A stretch of DNA of 64,000 bases, taken from Patiria miniata. Lineage: Eukaryota; Echinodermata; Asteroidea; Valvatida; Asterinidae. Shown here piece after piece: positions 45,009 to 55,300 of the stretch (position 1 is its first letter; each line of letters opens with the position of its first letter). Both the position numbers and the translations under genes were made by a program. Where the stretch lies: NCBI RefSeq assembly GCF_015706575.1, contig NW_024037057.1, forward strand, positions 372,001 through 436,000, written 5' to 3'. Under the pieces are notes generated by a model. That model was not told the DNA's origin, searched no databases, and saw only the letters and a program-made list of their open reading frames with translations.

Positions 45009-48000
45009 TTAGTCGGTTATATTTTTCCACATGTCCATAACTTCTGCGGTTTTGCGAAGCTTTCTCCCGAGCAGATCCGGTGATTTTATACCCGTGCTGT
45101 AGGCATATTCTTCAAATCCGCGATGATAACGGCCTGGGTGGTAGACGAACAGGAGGTCTTTTTGGAATTCTTTGACAAAATCCAGGACATCTTTCTTATT
45201 GGCGTGGCGTGTCTTTGAACCGTTGCCCTGAACTAAATCACCAAGCCCCCCGTCCGTAATCAGCCTGTCGATTTGCTTTCCGAAAGCGCCACTCATTTGG
45301 GCACAGCGTTGGACCTGCTTGGGGGTATATCGTCCTCGAGATCGTAGCAGCATGTCTTTAAAAGATATACAAATCATATTATTGTTACATGAATACAATT
45401 AAGGTCAGTTACAGATAACACATTGATCCTAGAGAAGATCTGTTCAGGGTCAAGAACATCATCATTGTATGTCGATACCTTTGAACTCGTTATTAAGAAA
45501 TTCGTTCAGAAGATCCATGCCGATATTTGCCCCTTCCTTGCCGTGTACGTTGGCTACCCGATTCCATGTCATGTCATGACGAAGCCGCTCTGACAAAAAG
45601 CCACTGACACCTATAAATAAAACATAAGATAAAATGAAATACCCATGAATTTCAATTCACAATATGCACCCGATGATTCGACACACGTTTTAAGATACCA
45701 CATGGTGACTTTTTCAAATGACGGGATACTATACAGCATTTTGTAACATGCACGGTGGATATAATATTGCAAATGAAGCAAGGATGCAACAGACCTGTCA
45801 AAAACTGTTGTGCGATGTTCAAGTACTTATGATGCCGAGAAGACCAGAATTCTAGTAGATCCATCTTCCAGTGAGACTTCATTGTTTCTCCTTCCCCGTG
45901 TCTTACAGCAAACCTCCTTGCCAAATGGTTCAACCCACGCCACATCAGGGCCTTCGTATAATTTAATACATAGTCATCATGTTCTGTCTCCAGTGCACAC
46001 TCGTCGCAACAGTACCATACCTCTATACGAACACATGCAGGAAAAGCAAATCTCTATTAATTTGGTATTTAGATACTTATATTATGATAATATTATTGGA
46101 TTTTTAATAATACGTATAAATAATAAAATAAAATATAAAAAAAAAAGAATGTAAAGTTCAAGTTTATCATCGGCCATATTGTGGCCTAGAAATTATATCC
46201 TCATATAAAAGAGTCATACATTACCCGGAAATGTGTTGTCAGATAAACACGATTTGTGATACCACTCCTGATTGCGACAGGCGTCCTTCAAAGCGCATTG
46301 AATCATTTCGCCGCCCTTTCTCTTGTGGCACCTACAATATATGTATGTGCCATCGACTTCACAATCGTCACAGCAAAACCAATCGTCGGTGGGTGCTTCG
46401 TCAAGACCAACACATGCGAGGTGGTACCAACTGAAGGGACATTGGTAGCTGCAGCATTGAATCATGGGTTCCTCTTTTTCTGTGCACGATGGAAAACGTT
46501 ATTTCAATATTAAAAAAATCCATTGTGAATTGATGATGATGATGATGATATGTGGGTAGCCACATATCGTCAAGGTTTTTTGTATAAATTTTATAATTTG
46601 TTTCTAAATACGATTGATGTCTTTCGTCATCATCACCATCATAGTCATTGTTTTGATTGGGTCGGCGGGAGCGCTGGTTTTATAATTTGGAAACACTTGT
46701 AATTGCTATTACTCACCTTCATCACAACAACAAAATCCATAAGACTCTTCTGGGGAAATTGCCGATGACTTTGCGCTGGCATTGACCTTTCGGATGTCTT
46801 CCTTTTTAGGTGCCAACCAGCAGAAGTCCACTATTTGTTCTGCCAACCTCCTTAGATACTCAACCTTTTCTTCCATTCTCCCCGTAGACGGGAAATTTGC
46901 AGGCACGTCAGATATGGTATCAAGGTTGAGGATTGTCTTGGCGAACATGGTAACATATGCTTCTGTTGTAAACTTAAGAGGAAAAAACAAAAGGATAGAT
47001 AAGGGGAATGGAAGCCAAGATGTAGTGAGAAGAAGCTGCTGATAAGCATTGTACACATACCTCTATTAAATCCCATGCATGTTGCACGTTCTGTTTCACA
47101 TCAGTGCTCATCGATCGGTGATTGTAAAACACCTTCATGTGTGCGAGGCTCCCTCTGGAAGCAATACTGCTGCCACTGTACAGCATGTTCACTGTGTCCT
47201 AAAATAGGTGTGAAGAAAGTAGTTTTTAACTTCATTTAAATTATTTTGACTATCTCAATATTACAATTTAAATATTGAAATGAATTGATCGCTTATCGCT
47301 GACCTATTTTTTTGGTTAGATGTTGGAATGATTATATAATATAGCGATTCATTTTAACAATTATTTTTCGCGGTGCCATGTCTAACGAGCCCGTAGACAT
47401 CATCAACTTTTTACACAATTTCTGCCTGAATACATGAAATTACGAGAAATCTATCGACAAACATTACCTGTAGCAACAGTATTTCCTTGTGGAACTCCTG
47501 TGGTGTTTCTACGAGACCTTGTAGTCGATGCATTTTACTTTCCCCGTTCACTCTTGCCCTCTTTGCATGTACCATTCTCTCCACGCTGAGTCCGTCTCCG
47601 CTACATAGGATGGGGAGGACCTGACCATTGGGTTCCGGCACGTACGCATGTAGATGTTGCATTATCTGGATCACGCCAGCAGTTGATGCCGGATTGGCTT
47701 CCAGAACTCCAAGATTGACCTGATTTTGAGTAGTGTCAGTTATTTGTCTGTGCATTTTGGTCTGTATTTCACGTAGTAAACATGACATTGTTTATTTCAA
47801 TGTTTTTATCTATTCAAACGATGCCAATATTATTTTATGCATTGTTTTTTCGCACAATTTAACAATACATTATAGTCTGTGTTATTTTGGATTGTTTTTC
47901 CCCCGAAATAAAGATAAAAGAGTTATTTACCACTTCACTCTTGTTGCACATTTCAGTGGAGTACTGGTGTTTGCGTCGGGGGACGTGTCTCTTCATTGGG

Positions 48001-50522
48001 TCCATGACGGGGAGATGCTGCATGAGAATTTTCATTGTGAGATAGACCATCAGGTTCTTCAACTCTGCGTAGTCGTGATGTTGTGGAATGATGCATGGGA
48101 TCAGCTGACAAGCAGGGATGGTAGTTGTGTCCATCAGATGGAGTGTCGGCACTCGGTTGTTGCAAGCAAATGACAGAGCCCAGAGCAGAAATTCGGCTTT
48201 CTTGTCTTTGCCTTGATGTTTACAGTGGGGATTAATTTGGACATTGTCCCAACATACGCCGTAACCTTCATCTCCTGTTTGCGACACTCTCCGTACTGCT
48301 TTTTTGTGGTTGCGATTATCGCTAGACTAAAGAAAAAACGTAAAGGCCTATAGTTTTTTTTTTATAGTATACAGTATTGCACATTTAATCTCATATATAA
48401 TTAGTTATTGTCCTGCGCATTTTATCTCATATATAATTAGTTATTGTCCTGCGCATTTTATCTCATATATAATTAGTTATTGTCCTGCGCATTTAATCTC
48501 ATATATAATTAGTTATTGTCCGTACTGTAATACACAGGGTGGTAATTCAACAGAGCCTTCTGTGCATTGTACATAGATTCACATAGTTATACCTCAACTG
48601 ATGTTTTCCACTGGACCAGACAGTTGTCATGGTCAGCGGCGATGTTATCGACGTGTGCACGAGCAGTCTGGAGGCCCTGTGTTATCCCTAGACGGTTGAG
48701 CGTTTGGAACAATTTATGGGTACAGCCTTGCCTCCACAATTCAACACTCAAGGTAGCCTGGACGAAGTTGTATTTCCGTGGCGCTCGTGTGAAAAAGATG
48801 ATCGACAGAATAGTGCCCAGACGCTTCTCTATGATGTTGTGTCCGGCCCTGTATAATAATATATTTTAGTGTGAAAAGCATTTAAGACCACAATGCATTG
48901 GCATAATTTTTAGTATAATCATGGGTAAATTTCCGGGGAAAACAAATTCGAACTGTCTATTCCCACAATGCATGCATTGGTTCATTCTGGCAGAAAATAA
49001 TACGTTATTGGGTAGTGTCGAATGTGTAACATTTCGGAAATTCATTACGATCGCAATAAAATACTGCATGCATGCACGTCAGAAAGTTCGGAAAGAGCTC
49101 ATACAGTGTTCACTGTAATCTTCGTTACCTTTTCAATTTGGCTGGTAAGGAGGCCTGTATCATTGCCACTAGTAGAGGCATCTTGGAATTTGCCTCTTTA
49201 ATGAGGTCCTTCCACGCGAACTTTTGTAATCGTTCCAGTGTGAGCTTTCCACCGAAGATACCGGCATCTGCGTCAAGTCCTTTCTTCTTTTGACTGACTT
49301 CCCGAGCCTGAAAATTGAACGGAATTGTGCAACAACTCAGCGGGCATTTTGTTTTGTATAGTATAGTGTGACAAAATAAATACCCATTAAATTTAGCACT
49401 GTTAGCATATAGTATAAATCTCTAAAGGCGGTGATTTCTTACGACGAACGAGGAAGGGGGGGCAAAGATCAGAGAATGTTACCGTAATTTTTTTCGGGCT
49501 TTGCTCCATTTTTCGGCCCACAATATACTTATAATATTGCCCGCATTTTTTTCGTCGTAACAATTATTCCCGAAAAGTTATTCCCTTCTTGCCTTTTTGC
49601 AAAGGTGAGGGAAAGAGGAGCGGTGAGGTGTAAAGATAATTATCCCCGTCGGAATTCAACATGGTAACTCCGCTTAGCTCATTTAGAAAATTATTGGAAG
49701 ATTGGATCGAGTATAGGCGCTGAGCAATTTAGAACTTACGACGTGAACAAATACCACTTGAGGGCTCATATGAGTAGAGGCTTAGCCCAGTGGGGGAGAA
49801 TACTATAGGTAAATGCGTCCCTTCAACCAAAAATGTTCTTGGCATATCCCCGATGAACTGAAACATTTTACACAACACCAATTTGTTAATGTCTATCCAC
49901 CGTTGTTGCACGCTTTCCATAAATTTCGCTATCACTTGATTAATTAGGTACAGTATTATAATATTTTTCTAAACATAATCACACGTTTATAAAACGTCCA
50001 GCGTAATACCCACTTATCAGAAATGCTTATGTCATATACAAATATAATGTAGATCAATAATACACAAATGAAAACAATCATAACGAATTTTTTAATCTTT
50101 ATTACCTCTCGTTGAATCTGCTGGACACAAACTTTCCCGATAGCCTTCTGTGCTTTTTTGCTTCCCCTTATCAGGCATCTGAGCACTTGCGTGTATTTTG
50201 ACTCGTCAATGAGTTTTTTCGCCGTTGTCTTGAAGTTCGTCTTTTGTCGCTTAGCCGGATCAGAAGTGGAGTTGTTGTTTTTCGGAAAGCTTCTTTTCTG
50301 TGAACCCTTTTTCTTTGGGACGGTCTGGGAAACTAATGTTTCCTTGCACTTTGAACACAGGAATTGTGTTTTACATTCATCTGGTGTTATGACCTTGCCG
50401 AACGCTTTTCTGAATGTGCCGGGGCTTGACAAAACTTTCACCAAATGCCTCTTATAGCCTCGCTCGGCTTTCTCAAACGTGGTCGTTTCACAATTTACAC
50501 AAAATTTCGAAGATGAAGACAT
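45009..50522 (-). CDS. DDE-type transposase (DUF6589-like) with two PHD fingers
   Basis: Eleven exons, 949 aa: 50106-50522, 49129-49307, 48593-48848, 47931-48326, 47468-47719, 47061-47198, 46717-46972, 46225-46473, 45795-46022, 45479-45610 and 45009-45355. All phases join without stops. The start is the first Met after the inverted repeat. The N-terminus has a CxxC zinc module (FCVNCETT; FLCSKCKETL) and a basic KKKGSQKRSF stretch. Core segments resemble DUF6589: YGVCWDNVQI (Asp311), ILCSGDGLSVERMVHAKRAR (Asp458), FYNHRSMS, and a distal NVHGKEGANIGMDLLNEF (Glu827 or Asp823). Inserted between the second and third are two PHD fingers, about 626-669 (PFSWYHLACVGL, DDWFCCDDC) and 678-723 (NQEWYHKSCL, VWYCCDEC). 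Catalytic residues are inferred by position. PHD fingers usually read histone H3 tails, suggesting chromatin-guided insertion or regulation. Confidence 0.85.
48379..48521 (+). repeat. Four tandem 36-bp repeats in transposase intron 3
   Basis: The unit CGCATTTTATCTCATATATA plus ATTAGTTATTGTCCTG is repeated four times with one to three substitutions. It lies wholly within the intron between exons 48593-48848 and 47931-48326. Confidence 0.92.
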
Positions 50523-50590
50523 TGCAAAGTGCTCGATACACTTGAGGAAATTCAGAAAGTTGCAACTTGAATTTGCATGTGCTTGTCTGA

Positions 50591-50976
50591 CGGCGTGACG
50601 AACACACTTGCATACGCCCACAATTCTAATACGCATGCGTGAGAGCCGTTCAGTTGCTACGCATTTCGCGCATGCGCGCACGCAAGCGCAAGCCTTCACA
50701 CGAGCAGTCGGTTCGAGATGTTTACAATCGGAAGCACGAATTAGCGGATAATTTCCTTAAATATTTTATTCCTGGGACATATTCATTACTTCTCAACCAT
50801 GAATTTGAGTGATTAGGGATACAAGGAATATGTTGACGCCAGTTGAGCTTCCTCTATAAGGTAAAAATGTGAGAAAATGCTTTCAATCAAATGTTCGCAA
50901 TGACATGAAAACGTTATACCCTGGACGTCAGTCGCAATGCAATGTAGACGACGTCCAACCTGGGCTAGCCGTGCAC
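50591..50976 (-). repeat. Right terminal inverted repeat
   Basis: Inverted copy of 41207-41587. The outer portion contains the 36-base hairpin at 50922-50957. The inner end lies 69 bases upstream of the transposase ATG, so this repeat probably supplies the transposase promoter. Confidence 0.88.
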
Positions 50977-51770
50977 ATGCATTATTACCCATATGCATTG
51001 TGGACAACTCAGCAGCCGCGTGCCTTCGCCATGTTTTTTCAAGGTAAGTTCAGTTAATTAAGTTTTAATTTTCATTCATGAAATGATGAAATGATCATTA
51101 TAATAATGGTGACTAGCTTGTTGAGTCTATGGCCTATGCTTTGACTGTCTGTAATTTAGTGTAAATTTTGCATGCATGCCATTGACATGATTGATGGATG
51201 CTTGAAAATATGGTCAGATGGTCGTGACGTGACACATGCCATCACATGATCACATACATGTGCGTGTACGTACATGTAGGCCTATATGTACATCCTACAT
51301 GTTTGAAAAATATGAAAACAGGAATTTTACCGGATCAGATGTTATTGTTAAATAATACATAGGCCTAGGCCTATGTCATGTATGTCCTGTACGTAAGTTA
51401 GTGTCACATATTACTATAATTACTAAACATGCTAAACTGATCTGATCATGCTGGAACTGGAAGGGACGTTAAACAAAGTTTATCCTTGACCATGTTGACA
51501 CTCACTGCTTGATGCAAAGAAAGAGGACCGAGGTGTTTTAAAAAAGTGTCTGTCGAGTGTCGATACATTGTTAGCAGCTATCTAATTACTACTAGCATCG
51601 AATAGGCTACCTTACTGTAAATTCTTTTGCTGCACCATGGCACGGATTTAGCCAAATAAATTAATAAAACTTAAAAGAACAGACATGAACGGTCATGATG
51701 GTTTATGGAAATCTTAAATACTCCACCAACAATATAATTATTAACATTTATATACATCATTATACATGTA
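50977..51770. other. Spacer between the two transposon regions
   Basis: Non-coding. Contains a perfect 20-base palindrome, ACATAGGCCT followed by AGGCCTATGT, at 51357-51376, and several TACATGTA motifs near 51.27 kb. No gene. Confidence 0.5.
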
Positions 51771-52140
51771 CATTATGCACGAACATTTCATGTTATTCAT
51801 TCGCAGGATTGAACTATGACATCTACAGGAAAATTGGGAAATGGCACTGCTCAAACCAATTACATCTGTACATGTACCGATATAATTATAAACAATTATC
51901 ATACATTATACAATGGGTTTATAGCATGAGCATTTCATGTTACTCATGCCTAGGTTGAACCTGTATGACACCTACAGGACAAATTGGAAAACGGCGTTGC
52001 TCAAACCAATGACCAATATAATTAAAACAATTAGACACATTCATGACATTATCATACATAAGTAGCATGATTGTTATTCATGCCTAGGATTGAACCTGTG
52101 TGACACCTACAGGAAAATTGGGAAACAGCGCTGCTCAATC
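51771..52140 (+). repeat. Three diverged ~140-bp tandem repeats 3' of the RAG1-like gene
   Basis: Each unit carries a CATGTTATTCAT-like segment, AGGATTGAACTATGACA-like, CACCTACAGGAAAATTGGGA-like and CGCTGCTCAAACCAAT-like segments (units start at about 51776, 51917 and 52068). They lie just beyond the 3' end of the RAG1-like transposase gene and may be subterminal repeats of that element. Confidence 0.75.
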
Positions 52141-52313
52141 CAATTTCTGTGAACCGATCAAAAACAGAGGTGGCTTTCAATTCGTGCATTTTTTTGTAGT
52201 ACTTTGAGAAGTGACTAAATTTAGCAACAAGAAAAGACAAGGCATCAAAATCTGTGACTTTTGTGTATGGCAGTGATCACCTTGTTGCCAAACATGAACA
52301 TGTACATGTATGT

Positions 52314-52319
52314 TTTATT
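52314..52319 (-). terminator. Polyadenylation signal of the RAG1-like gene
   Basis: AATAAA on the minus strand, about 54 bases after the stop codon at 52373. Confidence 0.6.
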
Positions 52320-52372
52320 TACTTAGGTGAAAGACACTTTTTTTTCTGTTATATGATTTCTTTTCCAATTCT

Positions 52373-55300
52373 TCACAATACTTCAGGACAGGTCGAGACA
52401 TGATGTCGTCGCATGACTGCCATGAGCCTGTCCAAGTCATCCCGCATCCCTTGAACCACTCGGCCGATTCTGTTGAATTCTGCATGGATGAGCTCTCCGC
52501 CTTGTTCATTGAGCAAGCCAAGACCCACACGAAAGCGTTGTAGCTGATCCACAGCATGGTCTTCAAGCAGGTGGAGCTTGGGAGTGATTCTTTCCTCCGG
52601 GAAAAGCTGGCGGTAGGTCCTCAAGAGTTCCCGAATACTTACATCTGTGGGCATGAAATGCAACATGTATTGTCTGTGTGTTTTTCCCATACATACGTGT
52701 ACATTTTACATCTCTTTTTAAGCTGAAGTGTGTTTGTGCACTTACCTATGCGGAGGACATCTTCGTCAGTCAAAGCAAGGGCATGGTTAATGCCCTTATG
52801 GACATCTGCAAATTTCAGAAAAACTTCTCTAAAATTTGCACGGTGTTGAAACGCCTGCCGTCTGAGTCGTTCTTGAGCAGCAAGGGACATATCGTCTGTC
52901 AGCTGTCTTTCAAGCTCTTCCGGGGGACTTTAGTGAGGGCGTCAATTAGCTTTGGCTGCAACGTGAGAAAATACTTTTTAGCCATGTAATTTTTTGTTCC
53001 TTGATCTAAATTTGTTTTAATGCATGTATTGTTACTCTTACCTCACAGCATTTGTTGACATGGTTACCCACGAAAGCTTTCCCATGGTACGCTTGTCGCT
53101 GAACTTTGTGGTCATGGAGGACTCTGTCAAGGGCACTAGCAATGGGACCAGTTGCGTAGGTAAGCTTCGCTGACAGAGCGTCTTGTTCCTGAAATGTTGG
53201 TAGCCAAAAAGTGCATTTTTATGAAGTATTATATTTTAAATCATGCACAGGAACTAAAATGATTGTCATAGGACTGCTGAAAAAATTTGTTGTAATTACC
53301 AAGTCTCTGATGTCTGCTCGCAGTTTAAAAACAGATGTAGCTGTATCACGGAAAGCTTCATCCATCTTGTCACAGTTGTTCCTCAGGGCATAGAGGGGGA
53401 GTTCTTCCTCGGCTTGTTCCAGAGCGGACCGCTTTTCAGTAAGATCTTGCTGAATCTTGTTCTGCCTTTGTATTTCTGCAGCTATCTGGTCATCAAAGTT
53501 GGTTCCTTCTTCATGATCTTGAGATGTGACCCGTAGCTGGAACAACTTGACATCGAGATCATGGCAGGCCCTCTCAAGCAGATCGAACAGCTTTTTGTAC
53601 ACGCCCAGAGAAATATGCAAGGTAGGGATTATGACCTGAAACAGAAAGAGTTAAAACTGGTTTGGTGTTTATGTCATTTACATGCATACATGTACATGTG
53701 TTTAGATTTGTTTCGTAGCACTTTTATGTACATGCTATTTTTACATAGGCGGGTTAACTTTATTACATATTGTAATTGTATCTGAGTGACTAACATGGCT
53801 ACTTAACACATGGCTCACATGTACATGTATTTATATTAGCAGCATTAATTCACTTACATGGTCAGTCTCAATGGGTATTAAGGAGGGATTCACAATGCTG
53901 TATGAAACATCTTTGGCCCGTGATGGTCGTGCTCCATCCTCCAGGAATAGCTGGTGATGCTCTCTGATGTTTTGGAGGTTACGAGGCAAGCATGGGCCTC
54001 GCTCTGCGATTGGCAATTGCATTGTCTTCTTGCTTGCCAAACAGTAAACGCAGCAGTAACGAGCTGAAAGGCAGAAACAAAATTGTTGTTGGCATTAAAT
54101 TCTTTTTTAAGCTAAAACTTGTTTTTTCAGTTTGTGTTTTCAAAGGAGTGAATAAGGCAAAAACTAAGCACAGTATGACTACACACAGGGTCTGGTCTAG
54201 CCATTAATAACTTTATCCTAAGCTTTAAATAAAAATTCCCCCCTCCCCCCATTTTTAGGTTGTGCATGAGATGGGTCACCAACAACCTTCTATCAAAACA
54301 TAAAGGCTGTTCTTGCTGAACAAGAAGAAAGGAAGAACAAATCAGGTGAGTTAAAAACCTTACCATTACACCCACAGATTCCATACACCTTGTTCAGTAG
54401 TTCGTAATCCCCAAAGAGGAACACACGTAGGGACCTTCCACTGAAATAAAACATTTGAATCAATTTTGTCATAAATACCATGGTGTTTGAGTTGCTTTAA
54501 TAACATTATAATCATTCCTGCTTGTGTTGTCTTTCAATCTAAACAAAAACAAACAGGAAAAAAAGTGAATAGGGATTAGAGACCTGAAAAGACTTACCGC
54601 CACTTCAGTGTGGACAGCACTGAAAGCTGCTCAAATATTGGGGGAAGTGCTCTCCGTATGTTGGCCATCGAGTCGGTGGCTTCAAAACAGGAAAACACAA
54701 CGGTGTTTTTTATGGAGTTGGGATGGGCTACATTCACAATTTGGAAATCCATTTTAAATGAGTTTCCTCCCTTGTCTCCGCCGACCTTAATCCATATTTC
54801 GTTGGCTGGGATGACCCCATTGTGCCATGTCAGGGTACCTTGCCTGGAGTGGGAGAAAAGAAAAAAATGTGGACGCAAGACTTGGGTTTATTGTAAGTGC
54901 AACTGTCTCTACAATATACCATTTACAACATGAAATTCTAAAAGTTATATGAAGATACATTATCTTACTGGTCGTGGCGGTCCAGGTAGTCCAGAATCAT
55001 TGCTCCGATGTCCTTGACATACACAAATGGTGTTTCCTTGAGCTTCATGCCATTGATCCCATCGGCTGCATTTGTGTTGAAAAAGAGCTTGATCGTTTCG
55101 CCAGCTAGATTATCCTTGAGTAGCATTTTCTGAGTCTTGCGCATGGCCCGCTCTGAAGGAATGTTTGCTCCACTCATGTACCTGTTGTAAATTAGTTAAG
55201 TGTTTGTATGTTCAACCAATTATAATTCAAATGTTTTATATATTTTTTTTCCCCCAAAGATTTCCTGCAGTTATACCTTCTGAGTTTCCGTAGCTGATTC

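Larger units (their letters stand above)
41207..50976. mobile_element. ~9.8-kb DNA transposon: RecQ-type helicase plus PHD/DDE transposase
   Basis: Near-identical terminal inverted repeats (41207-41587 and 50591-50976) bound two convergent genes whose start codons lie about 70-100 bases inside the repeats. Both genes are intact across all predicted exons, so the insertion is recent or under selection. Gene content (SF2 helicase plus DUF6589-like DDE protein) recalls helicase-encoding Academ-type transposons (AcademH), but I could not verify that assignment. ATGC occurs at 41202-41205 and at 50977-50980, one base and zero bases from the GTGCAC tips, and is a candidate 4-bp target duplication. 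The exact ends are uncertain by a few bases because the tips differ by a two-base indel. Confidence 0.85.

Noticed and set aside
48379..48521. CRISPR-like array of evenly spaced repeats
   Set aside because: The repeats are contiguous with no unique spacers, and the DNA is intronic in a eukaryotic gene.
50523..50699. Upstream extension of the PHD transposase to 50699
   Set aside because: The added residues would be encoded by the terminal inverted repeat and are cysteine-rich nonsense. The Met at 50522 follows the repeat and begins the zinc module.
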